Origin: Symsagittifera roscoffensis
Lineage: Eukaryota > Xenacoelomorpha > Acoela > Convolutidae
DNA length: 64,000 nt
Direction: 5' to 3'
Assembly (NCBI RefSeq): GCF_963678635.1
Contig: NC_087065.1
Coordinates: 76,483,786 to 76,547,785 of the forward strand
The notes under the pieces were generated by a model, which was given only the letters and a program-made list of their open reading frames with translations, ran no database searches and had not been told where the DNA came from. A program made the position numbers and the translations under genes. Positions 27,542 through 39,044 of the stretch are shown here, piece after piece (positions within the stretch are counted from its first letter, which is position 1; each line of letters starts with the position of its first letter).

Positions 27542-30500
27542 ATGGCTAGTAACTCTTTCTGGAGCTTCGGTCAAGATCGTCACCAAGGCCAACAAGAAAT
27601 TCTGGCGAGCAAGTTTTCATTTTTGGCTGCTACTGCGCCGAAGCCTAAAACGAAATTCGTACACAACAATGGCAGCGCGAAGCCACCAGGAAAATGTTCG
27701 AGCAAGCAAAAACAAAAAGTATCTAACTGTGAACCGCAAATTGTTTCGAACCTAATGAAGGCGGGAAAAAATTCTGTGCCGAAAATTGGACATCAAGCAA
27801 TTTCCAATCTGAAAAAAGGGACTACCCATTTTACAAATTTAGTTGCACCGAAAAAGAAAAAAACTCGGAGGTTAGTTTTACTATCGAGTTCCTTAAGCGT
27901 TAGACAAAAGCATAGACAAATGTTATAATAATTAGAGTGTTGACCATTGCGATTTGTAATGGTGTTGCAAACGGTACTAGACTTTATTCCCGTAAACAAC
28001 AAGATAACGCACGTGAAATTGCAAATCGTGTAAATTCAAAATCACTCTGCCATTCAGCGTAGAGGGGAAATACCTGCTTGAAATCTTGAAATATCCTGCT
28101 TTGTCGGACTATCGTTTTATTTTTGTAGGCTTAGTTCCTGCAGCACGGATTCTTTTTGAAAGTTGGGTTTACATATTCGGCTCCAAAATGTTGGTTTTAA
28201 AATTATCTCCGCCGGTTTGGTATAATATCATTTATCTTGTTTTTTTTTGGTTACTCGGCTTGGCGTTTTTTACACCTTATCGGCTTGCTGGCATCATATT
28301 GCATTGCTGGATGAGCGAAACATGCTTCCTTTGTGTGTGAGTCTTTTGAGGGGAAAATTTATTTGCTGAAAAGTTTTTTACGGAAACATTTTTAGCTCAA
28401 CGAGTGTCTGCTCAAAAATTGTTGTTTTTTCTTTTTGGATTCAAATGTAACTTTCAAAGGTGTGCTATGTGTGTGTGTGTGTGTGTGTGTTTAGGAGCCC
28501 TCTTGATAATTGGGGGACTTGAAATGTCCAGTGCTTGTTGCGAATAAGATGATGTTGTTGGAGTTCGTCTGCAAAAGCGTCAAGGTTGGGTTTCTTCCCA
28601 GGTGCTGTTCTCTGGCCTGGTCCCAATTTGTGCACTTCAGTAGGTAGTGTTCCGTTGTTTCTGGTTCTTCCCCATCGCAGTGCTCGCATATAGGATCCTG
28701 TGATAGCCGGAATCTGTACTTGGTGTCATTGAGTGATGTTTCTATTTACTCTCAGTTTGTACAGAAACGTCTCTTCTGCGCGCTTTCTGTTTTACTGAGC
28801 GTGGTAGATGTTCTCAGTTGCAAGCTTGTCGGTGGGTTGAGTTTGGTGGTGTTTCCGTCTGGTATCTTTCTGCGTTCTTTGCATCTTTTCCTCTCAGGAT
28901 CGCTTCTCTTGTATCCATACCCTGTGGCAGCTCGTTTACCCTGTTTCTTGCTACCCTACGCCTGTCGGGTCTGAAGGAGTTCTCAGCTCTGGCCTTCAGT
29001 CTCGGGGTGACTTCTCTATCTGCCAGCTTTCGCAGATGATGGTCTTCTGATGGCTCAAGGTACTTACCATGTGCATGGCCGCTCCGTCCACAATGAACAG
29101 GTCCATGTCCTGAATCATGGCGTCGCACTTGACCGCGCTTGCTGGCGATCCGCGTGGGGTACCCGTTATTATTGCCGCTGCCCTGTTGTTGAAAAAGGTG
29201 TGCCATGTTTTTATTTGTTGAAACAGTAAACTTTATTCAGATATGAAGTTTTTTGGTAGATCGAGCTTTCCTCGACATTTTTAAACCTTTTTGCGACTTA
29301 GTGGTTTTCGTCTAATTTTGTGACTGCTAGCCTGTCATGCTATATTTGCGTTGAATCGCAAGTGGTTCTGTATGCGAACTTGTATCGTTGGATGTTTCTA
29401 CATCAGTTTGTGTATAATCTTTTTCTGAAATCGGTTGGCATACAAGCACCGCCATGTGTTCAGGTTTCATTATTAGGACGCTTGCGATAACCAAGCATCA
29501 ATAAATCGGAATATATACTTTTTTAGTTTAACAGCTAGTTTAAAAAATCACTTTCGTAGCAGCAGTTGGCCTATCTGTTTTAGTCGAATGTCAGGGCCAC
29601 AAAAATTTTGAGTATGTCAACATTTGGAATCGCGTTTATATTCCATTTTTTTAAATGATTGCATGTGAACTAACTCACTCATTATTTTTTCGATTTCGCT
29701 ATAAGATGTTATAAAAAAGTCAATTAAAATGGGTCTTCCGTCATGCGACGGTATGTGCACAAGTTGGATAGGGTCGTACCAACGCTATATAATTACATCG
29801 GCAAAATTTTATGAATAAATCAAGTCGATATTGATGCATCAAGAGAATTGTCAATTAAAATCTACCCTCCTCGATTATAGCACAGATAGAATTGTCTATG
29901 TTGGATGTATTTTTAAGATTTTTGCACCCCTTAAGGCAGAGGATTGCACTCCTCAGAGGATATTCCATTTTTTTAATGATTGCTTGTAAACTAACTAACT
30001 CATTATTTTTTCGACTTCGCTATAAGATGTTATAAAAAAAGGCAATTAAAATGGGCCCTTCCGTCATGCGACGGTACGTGCACAAGTTGGATAGGGTCGT
30101 ATCAACGCTATATAAATACATCGGCAAAATTTTATGAATAAATCAAGTCGATATTAATGCATCAAGAGAATTGTCAATTAAAATCTACCCTCCTCGATTA
30201 TAGCACAGATAGAATTGTCTATGTTGGATATATTTTTAAGATTTTTGCACCCCCTTCTGGCAGAGAATTATACCATAAAAATAAATCTTGGGATTCAATG
30301 GTTTCAACTGGTGTTTTTTTAAGTAGCGTCTATATTTGTCGTTTGAAGGAAAAAAAATGTTTGAAATTCATTTTTGCTTGGGGGCATAAAGAGGGGTCCT
30401 TTCAAAAGAATTACACTTGCCAGAGCAGGTGTCTTGTAATCGGGAGCTAGCCATTTTTCCGGTGAACAATTTTTCTTTAATTTCGAATATGATTTAATAT

Positions 30501-33500
30501 TGAACCTTAAATTTTTCCAGGTTCATTCCCACTTGGGTCAGAGGTAACGTGGTAGTCTTTGCACCCTAGGTTCTAGGGTTCGAGTCCCGGCCTGACTTTT
30601 TGTCGGCATAGTTGCCACAATCGCGGATTTTGCTTGTGCTGTCCTGACCTCGGATTTTGCTGCGAGTCCCGGCCTGACTCTTGTCGGCTTAGTTGCTACA
30701 ATCAAGTGCAAGTGTTGTTCATAGTAGTTTCTGGGGTACATGTACTGTTTGAAATTTTTATAACGAACTTTTTATTTTTCGGCTTAATTGGTGTCTGCTC
30801 AAATATTTTTGGCTTAGTTCTCACATGAGGGATATTTCTTGCGCCTCCTGCAACTTTAATTGGAGCTGCAAGTGCAAGTGTTGATCATTGTACTTTCAAG
30901 AGGGACTGAAAATTTAAAAGTTTTATTTTATAAGATCATTTTGCGGCTCAACTTGCGTCTGTTTAATGATTCGCGGCTTGACTCTTCTTCCTAAGTCTTG
31001 TTCCGATGCTAGTTACCCTTTCTATAGGCAAGGGTTTTGCACTGGGGTACTAGACTTTTTTTCCCGTAAACAAATTTGTCTATGCATGCAATATATTATA
31101 ACAGATTAGCATGCATTAAATAAACGACATGAATGCAGTATAAACCACATGCATATAAATGATGCAGTATATGCGTCCTGTTTGCGCTCATTGGCCTATT
31201 ACTCCCACCTTATTAGTGTTTTCCCAAGAAATCGCAGTTGAAAGTTTTTTAAAATAATATGTTGGTACTTATTCATTTTTCGGCTTCGTCGCTTTCGATT
31301 TATTTTTTGTCGGCTTAGTTTCCACTTTGTTTTTGCAAGCAACTACGCCGCTTCTTTGAATATTACCTATGGAGGTTAGGTGCCTAAATAACTTTTCGAA
31401 CTTGTTAAATTTTTATTGAACAATTGTTTGACCAAATGTATCACCTTTCTTTCAATACTTTTTATTGGATAATTTGGTAACTATTTCCTTCAAATACTCA
31501 ATACTTTTATTTCATTTTCAAAGGGGTTGATATAGTTCATGGTTTTCTGGTATTTTAGCTTGCCAAAAATTTCTGATGGAAAAACAATTAACGAGTTTTT
31601 TTGTTATTAATTTTTTTTTGAATTTAGTTTTCAGTTTTTTTGGATGTATGGTTTGTTTGTTTTACTAAAATTGCCTGGAGTTTGTTTCGGGTTTATTTAT
31701 TTTGGTCTGTTTTGGAATAATAAATTTCATTTGAAATCAATTTAACAGCGTACTGTTTTGATATGCCAAATTTTTTGAACAAAATTCATAAATTTGGAAT
31801 AAAAATTCATAAATTTGAGAAAAAATCATGAATTTCCAGAATAGTTTTTTTTGCGATTCTGATATGACTGTTCCGTCTACGAACGATCAAGGCAAATGTC
31901 GTACGTTACTCAAGGGTTTTCCGACTGAAATGTTTATGAAAAAAAAAGAATTTTTGTATTTTTTTTTCATAAACGGGCGTATGTTTTGTTGTAATCTTGT
32001 TCATCAATTTTTCCTTTTTGGCAAGTTTGATGTCTTTGGGATGTCTTTATAGATGTTAAAAGTTTTAGGTTTTCTAGAATTTATTTTTGTGACAATTTTT
32101 CGTTTTTTGCAGTGTTTTATTGAAATTTTAATTTTTCAGTTTTGTTTTTCATTTTAACCTTAGTTTATAGCAAGTAACAGTTTGGTATTTTTATTATCCT
32201 CAAGTTCGCCTCTGGGATATGGAGGTTGTTTAGTTGCAATTTTAAGCAAAGTTTTCGAATTCAATTAGGAATTTTTAGATCATTTTGACCGAGTTTTTTT
32301 TCTTATCGTTTCCATCATCTAGTTGTTATGAGAGGGAAATGAATTGAGTTTGTGTAGCTCGAATCCTTCTAATGTTTCAGGTAATTGATTTCTAAAAGAA
32401 TTGAAATAAATTTTTTTTTTCATATTTTAGCATACATTTTCTTCAATACATATTTTTTTCACTTTTCGTTTGAGACCTATCTTTTGAACTTTTTTGCATC
32501 GCAATTTCATTTGCATCGCAGTGGTTCGAAGCTCCGCTTCGCTTTTGTATTTAAAGCTCAAATTTTTAGTTTGTTACACAATTTTCGATTCAAAATATGT
32601 CTGCTAAATTACCGCTTTTTAATTAAGTTTGCAATACTTTTTTCATTGGCGAGTGAATTCTACTTGGGATTCAGACTTTTTCTCCAACAACTTTGCTTAC
32701 AGGCGACATGTCTGGTGTCATAGCCACCGCCGGACGTTATTTTTGTGATGTGTAATTGTATGCATATTTTGTGGTAGTATGGAACCTCAAGATCTTTTCT
32801 AGATGCAAATCAGGTTTATTTAGTGGTTAAGGAATTGGGTTCAAGTCCCAGCCGGACCGATTATACTTCCATGCGTGGAAAAAAAAGTTTTTTTTTTGTT
32901 TCATCGCGTCAACATTGTCTGGTAACTTATTTTTCGTCAAGTTTTTCTCCAATCATAACAATAGCTGAAAACCTTTGTAATTTCTAATTTTACTATCTTT
33001 CTTCACTCAAATAGGTGAGATGCTATATTGACCAAGTTACCTCATTTTTCGCCCTTTTTAAAGGAAAATATATTTTTTTGTTGTACTATGTGTGCTTCAG
33101 AAGGATTGTGGCGTAACACTTTGATATTCAGAATTTTGTTTTCGGTTTAACTGGCTTCTACACAATGTTGCTTGGCCTCTTTTTAACACTGGCGGTTGCC
33201 TTGCTCTCATCATTTTTTTTTGAAAAGTGGGTTTCGGTTTGCTGCTGTTTCTGTGATGTAGCTAGCGCAAGAGATAAAAAATTAGCTTCTGCTTCATTTT
33301 GTTTGATTTTTTTTGCGGTTATTGTTGGAAATGGCTCCGTTTTTTTGGTAGAAACATAAGTTGTTAGAAACAAGAAAAATTATTTTTATCAAGCATATAG
33401 TATAGAATTACACAGAAAGGTTTTCCCTTAACAGTTCTCTTAGGTCTTCAAGCAATCAGTATAGCAGTTCTCAGGATTTTTTTTTAGGATGCTCAATATT

Positions 33501-36500
33501 TTCTGCTTTACTTCAAGTGAGGTGAAGCTCCACTTCTTTTTTTCCAAAATTATGATTCAAGCAATGTGTGCACGTTTGACGAGTTTTGCTACACCTTAAA
33601 ATTTTAAAATATCCACCCCCATGCATAGTTGATGGTCTCTTGTTATATTGCGCCACAAACTTCGAACATGCTCTACATTTTTGCTGTTTGTGGAAAAAAC
33701 ACTATTTTATGATTCTGGTGATGCGTTGGCTAATTTTTATTTGGGAGGGAAAGCCGCGAGTTCAATTTAAATGTTTATCATCAAAATAACACGATCGTGC
33801 TGTAATAGTGACATGAGTCTTTATCCAGATTACTAAGTGAAATGTTTACAAAGAAGTGATTTGATGAGTATTGCAGATCATTCGGAAACGATGATTCCAC
33901 AGAAGATTCAATGTTCTCCGACATGCAGTCCACTGCATCGGATGTCAACAACTCCATTGCGAACGATAGACTGAACCATCCGGAACATGTGATTCTGGAC
34001 GAGCAAGCTTTGGATGACTTGATTCACATGCAGCAGCAGGAAGTGTTGGAACTGGTCCAACAGCGGAAGATATTTGACATACACGATGAAGTGTCACCTG
34101 GACTGTACTCTCATCAGTTCCAGTCCAAAGTGGCAGAGTACCTTGTAGATGGAGGTAAGTCATATTTTTTATCAGACTTCTTCCCTATTTTTATCAGGCA
34201 ACAAAATAAGAGGGATCGAGCCTGGGTAGGGTCGGATGTGTTTACTGAACTTTTTCATATACTACTTAAAATGTGTCCGCTCTATCAATTGAGGCAAAGT
34301 AATTGGCAAATATCTGTTTTCAAGTTGACTGGTACTACTAATATGTCATAATTGGCTTGCGTCACTTAAAAATTATGTAGACTCAAAGTTTTACTCATAC
34401 ATTCGACTAATCTGTAGAATTTCAACTTCATTACTGAGAGTTTGAGCCAATTCGTTCAAACAAAAGAAACTTAGCAGAAGTGAGAGCGGTTCAGTGGTTA
34501 ATGACGGAGACTACATTTTCACATGTTAGCCACAAATATTAGAAATTTTTCATCAACTGTTCTGACTGCCAGTTCGAGGCAATTAATCCACACAGAAAAT
34601 TTGATGCTTCAGTAGCAGAAATTTTGAAAAAAAAGGAAAAAGGAGGAAGACTAAAGACTCGGAAAGAGGCAGTAATACCCATCTGAAGTAGTTCAAGAAG
34701 CGAATTGAAAATTACCATTGTTTGAACAGTCTAAACCCGCGAACGTTCTGGAGGTATTGGTGTTTGTCCTACAGTCATCCAGTCAGATGACAGTCAATTT
34801 GAAGCTCGATGGATGGTTTCATCTAATGATTCATCTAGAGATGCAGCAGAATCCGACTTAAAAATTTTTTTTTGGATGAGCCTGTTGACAATTTAAAAGA
34901 TGCCCTGTTCCAACATCGAGCACGACTTAACGGAAATACCTGCACCAAAACCCGAGAATACTTGCACCAAAACCTACCTCAAGACACTGATTGACACCAG
35001 ACATCAAGAATCGTATGCCGCAAATGTGAACGACAATCAATTCCATGCCCGCGCTACGGGAGGAGAGACGCTCCCCCGTTCCGTCAACAGATCGAGAGAG
35101 GAGGAAGTCACCCTGTTCCAACTCCGTGTAAACAGAGCCCCTCAACTTCAAGACACCCTCTTCCGCTACGGACGAGAGGAGACGGACACATGCCCCTACT
35201 GCCACAACGCCCCAGAGACGGCGGAGCACTTTCTGTTCTTCTGCTTGCATTGGTAGGCCGAAAGAAACGACTGCCTGGGCGAATATGCAACAATTATCTT
35301 GTGTAATAGAATCAATGAATCGTTTCGTTTGTTTCCATTTTAAGTTCGAATTCCATGTTACTTTTGGCTCTCGTAAACCAGTGATTGTGGCCACTCCTGG
35401 GACGCTAAAATTTCAAAGCTCGAATCCAAACTCTTTTGAAAAAAAAAATGTAGACTGACTGTTTGTCTGCTTATTCATTATTGGCTTGTTTGCCATAGCG
35501 CGGACTTTTCCTGTGGTTTAAGCAGTTTTCACTATCTTTATAACTTTTTTTAGACGTTTTCCTGTTTTGATTTTTAAACTTATCAACACTGATTTGTATT
35601 TTTCCTTTCTAATTTTTTGATTTTTTTTATCTCCGGCGTAAATGGTTTTGGCTCATGTTTCATCGGCTCAGTGTTCTGATATTGCGCTGTTTGAAAAAAA
35701 TATTTTTCATGATAAAAGAATGAAGTGAGTATAGGCTTTTTGATCTTGGTGATTTTTTCTCAGTAATTTGATTTTTCGCGGTTTGACTTATGATTTCTTA
35801 TTAAGTTGCTAAAAGGAAGACAAACTCCACTATCGAACAGAAAAAGTGTAAAGGTCAAGAAATACTAGCTGTTTGAGTTTTCTCCTTATGGAGGTAACTG
35901 TACGAATAAACGGCCAGTGATAAAGATTGCTTTGAATTCAAACACATGCTATATATTTTTTTGCCAAAAGTTGAAACATTTTTTCAACTGTTCGCTTTTT
36001 TTCCGATTTCCTGAGTTTTTTCACTAGTCTCAATTCGTATGTGGGCTAGGGCTAGATTTATTCTTTTGCTCTCAAAAGGACGATGCCGTAAAAATTCAAA
36101 TTTTAATAGCGGAAATTTGGATTTTTAATAGAGCCGATTGTGTTTTTTAACATTTTTTCCTCAAATTGAACATCATCCGAGATAAACAAATGAATTTTTT
36201 GTAGATGTGTTTCTGACATTTTTGGAAAATTCTTATTGACACTAAGCTTCTGCTTCGTTTTCTGTCCGATAGTTTACAATGGTATGTTTATGGGGTATTG
36301 CTCAGCTTCGCCTCTGTGTACAAATATTTTCTCTGGGGCTCCAAATTATACAATTTTCCGAATAACTTTTAATATGGGGGAATACAAAATATGTCTGCTA
36401 AATTACCGCTTTTTAATTAAGTTAGCAATACTTTTTTCATTGGCGAGTGAATTCTACTTGGGATTCAGACTTTTCCTCCAACAACTTTGCTTACAGGCGA

Positions 36501-39044
36501 CATGTCTGGTGTCATAGCCACCGCCGGACGTTATTTTTGTGATGTGTAATTGTATGCATATTTTGTGGTAGTATGGAACCTCAAGATCTTTTCTAGATGC
36601 AAAACAGGCTTATTTAGTGGTTAAGGAATAGGGTTCAAGTACCAGCCGGACCGATTATACTTCCATGCGTGGAAAAAAAAGTTTACTATCTTTCTTCACT
36701 CAAATAGGTGAGATGCTATATTGACCAAGTTACCTCATTTTTCGCCCTTTTTAAAGGAAAATATATTTTTTTGTTGTACTATGTGTGCTTCAGAAGGATT
36801 GTGGCGTAAAACTTTGATATTCAGAATTTTGTTTTCGGTTTAACTGGCTTCTACACAATGTTGCTTGGCCTCTTTTTAACACTGGCGGTTGCCTTGCTCT
36901 CATCATTTTTTTTGAAAAGTGGGTTTCGTGTTTTCGGTTTGCTGCTGTTTCTGTGATGTAGCTAGCGCAAGAGATACAAAATTTGCTTCTGCTTCAGTTT
37001 GTTTGATTTTTTTTGCGGTTATTGTTGGAAATGGCTCCGTTTTTTTGGTAGAAACATAAGTTGTTAGAAACAAGAAAAATTATTTTTATCAAGCATATAG
37101 TATAGAATTACACAGAAAGGTTTTCCCTTAACAGTTCTCTTAGGTCTTCAAGCAATCAGTATAGCAGTTCTCAGGATTTTTTTTAGGATGCTCAATATTT
37201 TCTGCTTTACTTCAAGTGAGGTGAAGCTCCACTTCATTCATGCATAGTTGATGGTCTCTTGTTATATTGAGCCACAAACTTCGAACATGCTCTACATTTT
37301 TGCTGTTTGTGGAAAAAACACTATTTTATGATTCTGGTGATGCGTTGGCTAATTTTTATTTGGGAGGGAAAGCCGCGAGTTCAATTTAAATGTTTATCAT
37401 CAAAATAACACGATCGTGCTGTAATAGTGACATGAGTCTTTATCCAGATTACTAAGTGAAATTTTTACAAAGAAGTGATTTGATGAGTATTGCAGATCAT
37501 TCGTAAACGATGATTCCACAGAAGATTCAATGTTCTCCGACATGCAGTCCACTGCATCGGATGTCAACAACTCCATTGCGAACGATAGACTGAACCATCC
37601 GGAACATGTGATTCTGGACGAGCAAGCTTTGGATGACTTGATTCACATGCAGCAGCAGGAAGTGTTGGAACTGGTCCAACAGCGGAAGATATTTGACATA
37701 CACGATGAAGTGTCACCTGGACTGTACTCTCATCAGTTCCAGTCCAAAGTGGCAGAGTACCTTGTAGATGGAGGTAAGTCACTCTGAGAGTTACCAGAAG
37801 TTCGCACAGACAAAGATAATTAGAATAAACAAATGAACTCTCCTTTTTCACTCAGTATTTGTGTCTCAAGGTTGCCTTAAATTTCAAACTAGCTTTATGA
37901 GTTCGTTCAGAATCGGCAGAATAATATTTTCAACTAATTCTGTCTGTGCGTCTTAAGCACCTTGCATCGAACCTTGCATCATTAGAAACAGCTAATCGTA
38001 TGCGATTTATGTACTTAGTTACAAAAACCGGGGGGGGGGGGGGGGTTTGGGGCTAAAGCATTTTCAAATTAATACAAGTCTTAAAAATCAATTTAAGCTT
38101 TCAGGAAGTGTTCGTAACTAATAAAGAATGTTGACGTTTCATTTATTTCTTTCTTCTGAATTTCCTTTTTCTGAGCCTAGTGTCATATGAGAACCTATGC
38201 TGGATAAAATACGAGACAGGCTTTTTTTGTCAATAAACAACACTTTCATGGTGGAAATGAATTTTGAAACAGTAATAGTGCTGTCTTGTTTATAATTATA
38301 ATATCTTATTTAGGAAGAGTTTCGATCACTGCAAAAAGGCTGAACATTGACTCTGTGGCACTGAAGGCGTGGAAAAACCGTCTGGTGGAGGCGAAAATGA
38401 AGAAAAAGAAGGCAGCTAAACAGAAGAAAGAGAGGCTTGCTATGCCGACCCAGGTAAAGATTCGAACGTACGCTCCACCGGCTCCGAGGGTTGCTATGCC
38501 AAAGCCGAAAATTATACATCCGATTCTCAAAACAAACACGGCCGTTGCAGCCGCAAAAGCGAAGGCAAAAGCAGTGAAACCGCCGAAAAAGACCAAGAAG
38601 CAGAGAAAATCACTCGAAGGCGAAGAGGTGGAAGTGATGAAGACGCGATCATCTGAGAAGAGGAACCAGAATTTGGATACCGCGATTGAAAAGGAAGGTC
38701 CTGGAAAAGGTAAACGAGGACGTGCAAAAAAGTCACAAAAAGGAGCTGATAAATCGTCTGACGTAATGGAGGTTGAATCGACAAAAGGAACTGACGCTTT
38801 AAACGAGGACTTTCTGATTCTAGATAAAGATGCGTCGGTCCACTCCTCGGAAGAATCGATGCTCTCTTATGATGAGAATGTTCTAGAAGCAAGAAGGCGT
38901 CAGCTAGAGGAAACTAATGAGACCAAAGTGTCACTGTTTGTATGCAACAGTTGCAGAGAAATATTCAGAAGTACTGTCGAGTTTCTGAATCACGAGAGAA
39001 ATTGTGAGAAGTTTAGACCAGTTCCGATTACGAAAGTTCAGTGA
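27542..39044 (+). CDS. Three-exon gene: helix-turn-helix and C2HC zinc-finger protein (445 aa)
   Basis: Exons 27542-27870, 33877-34154 (or its duplicate 37496-37773) and 38314-39044 join in frame with GT..AG junctions: phase 2 after exon 1, phase 1 after exon 2. The total is 1338 bases, giving 445 residues. Residues about 187-231 (YSHQFQSKVAEYL..GRVSITAKRLNI..LKAWKNRL) look like the helix-turn-helix found in Psq, Brinker-type and transposase-derived DNA-binding domains, and intron 2 splits it. Exon 3 is Lys-rich with likely nuclear-localisation clusters (PPKKTKKQRK, GKRGRAKKSQK). The C-terminus holds C413-x2-C416-x12-H429-x3-C433, a C2HC finger. A nuclear DNA-binding role is inferred. I do not recognise an orthologue. 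No clear AATAAA was seen just after the stop. Confidence 0.72.
28468..28490. repeat. (TG)n microsatellite
   Basis: An uninterrupted TG repeat of about 11 units at the edge of a LINE fragment. Confidence 0.95.
28500..29215 (-). pseudogene. Decayed LINE 3' end with C-terminal zinc-finger motif
   Basis: On the minus strand, in a frame interrupted by several stops, the sequence reads FLYKLRVNRNI, then DPICEHC..ETTEHYLLKC, a C-x2-C-x9-H-x4-C motif that ends the ORF2 of many Jockey, I and CR1-type LINEs. Nothing upstream of this C-terminal part is kept, so it is a 5'-truncated, old insertion. It is related in type to the fragments at 34900 and 40184 but not a close copy. Confidence 0.65.
29641..30270 (-). 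repeat. Two tandem LINE 3' tails (about 319-bp units)
   Basis: Units 29641-29959 and 29960-30270 each contain a flank (TATTCCATTTTTTTAA..), the hairpin-bearing tail CTTCCGTCATGCGACGG, and a minus-strand reading frame ending NSICAIIEEGR. The latter matches the C-terminus NSISAIVEEGR of the LINE at 22240. So each is an extreme 5' truncation of a sister LINE family, duplicated in tandem along with flanking sequence. Confidence 0.75.
30395..30740 (+). mobile_element. Composite tRNA-derived SINE
   Basis: A tRNA-like head lies at 30533-30597, with an A-box-like TGGGTCAGAGG (30534) and an exact B box GGTTCGAGTCC (30577-30587). It is preceded by a conserved segment (CTTGTAATCGGGAGC, then TTTTTCCGGTGAACAA) and followed by TTTTGTCGGCATAGTTGCC, which recurs after the other tRNA-like heads in the window. 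A second partial head-tail copy (CGAGTCCCGGCCTGAC) occurs within it at about 30663. It lacks the folding of a working tRNA. Confidence 0.7.
32815..32870 (+). mobile_element. Partial tRNA-like SINE head
   Basis: TTTAGTGGTTAAGGAATTGGG is followed by a B-box match GGTTCAAGTCC (32838-32848). The first part of the head is missing. The duplicate in unit 2 (about 36610-36660) has a substitution in the B box. Confidence 0.5.
33877..34154 (+). CDS. Exon 2, first copy, of the HTH gene
   Basis: A 278-bp exon with acceptor TTGCAG and donor GAG/GTAAGT. It encodes SFGNDDSTEDSM and onward to EYLVDGG, the first half of the HTH. Its protein is identical to the second copy from the Met (MFSDMQS) on. It starts one base into a codon and ends after one base of the next. 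Splicing both copies in series would therefore break the frame. Confidence 0.75.
34900..35290 (+). pseudogene. LINE C-terminal fragment in duplication unit 1
   Basis: The reading frame includes EEVTLFQLRVNRAPQLQDTL and CPYCHNAPETAEHFLFFC, the C-x2-C-x8-H-x4-C end of a LINE ORF2. It starts after a T/A-rich stretch without upstream RT, and has a TAG after LHW, so it is a non-functional 5'-truncated copy. It shares origin with the copy at 40184 through the segmental duplication. Confidence 0.7.
37496..37773 (+). CDS. Exon 2, second copy, of the HTH gene
   Basis: Same length, splice sites and phase as the copy at 33877, with only one coding change near the start (a Gly codon becomes Val). It is 541 bases upstream of exon 3, so it is the nearer donor. 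Which copy is used in mRNA cannot be told from the sequence. Confidence 0.75.
38030..38045. repeat. G tract of 16
   Basis: An uninterrupted poly(G) run in intron 2 of the HTH gene, followed by TTTGGGG. It could form a quadruplex-like structure or mark an assembly weak point. Confidence 0.9.
38314..39044 (+). CDS. Exon 3 of the HTH gene
   Basis: The acceptor is TATTTAG/GA, and the exon continues the HTH from GRVSITAKRLN to its last helix, then the Lys-rich region, an acidic stretch (DFLILDKDASVHSSEES) and the C2HC finger, to TGA 39042-39044. It is present only once, within the unique part of duplication unit 2. Confidence 0.8.

Larger units (their letters stand above)
27871..33876 (+). other. 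Intron 1 of the HTH gene, filled with repeats
   Basis: A 6-kb intron starting GTTAGT and ending TTGCAG. It contains a TG microsatellite, a decayed LINE 3' end (28500-29215), two tandem LINE 3' tails (29641-30270), a composite tRNA-derived SINE (about 30395-30740) and the left part of the exon-2 duplication unit. About 30741-32590 shows only AT-rich sequence with T runs; I see no gene there. Short ORFs in it have no protein-like features. Confidence 0.6.
32592..36383 (+). repeat. Tandem duplication unit 1 (lacks exon 3 of the HTH gene)
   Basis: Unit 1 consists of segment X (32592-34162), containing exon 2, joined directly to segment Y (34163-36383). Unit 2 has the same X and Y in the same order but separated by 1.66 kb carrying exon 3. 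The X/Y joint in unit 1 falls eight bases after the exon-2 donor (GTAAGTCA). The simplest history is a tandem duplication of the whole locus followed by deletion of exon 3 from unit 1. Confidence 0.85.

Noticed and set aside
28086-28340. An 84-codon ORF with hydrophobic stretches
   Set aside because: T-rich intron sequence translated gives hydrophobic residues; there is no splice or homology support.
28814-29206. A 130-codon minus-strand ORF
   Set aside because: The LINE-like signal in this stretch is in another frame with stops; this ORF is a shadow of it.
30533-30597. A tRNA gene
   Set aside because: A and B boxes are present, but the acceptor and other stems do not pair properly and the same head recurs with repeat modules around it, so it is a SINE.
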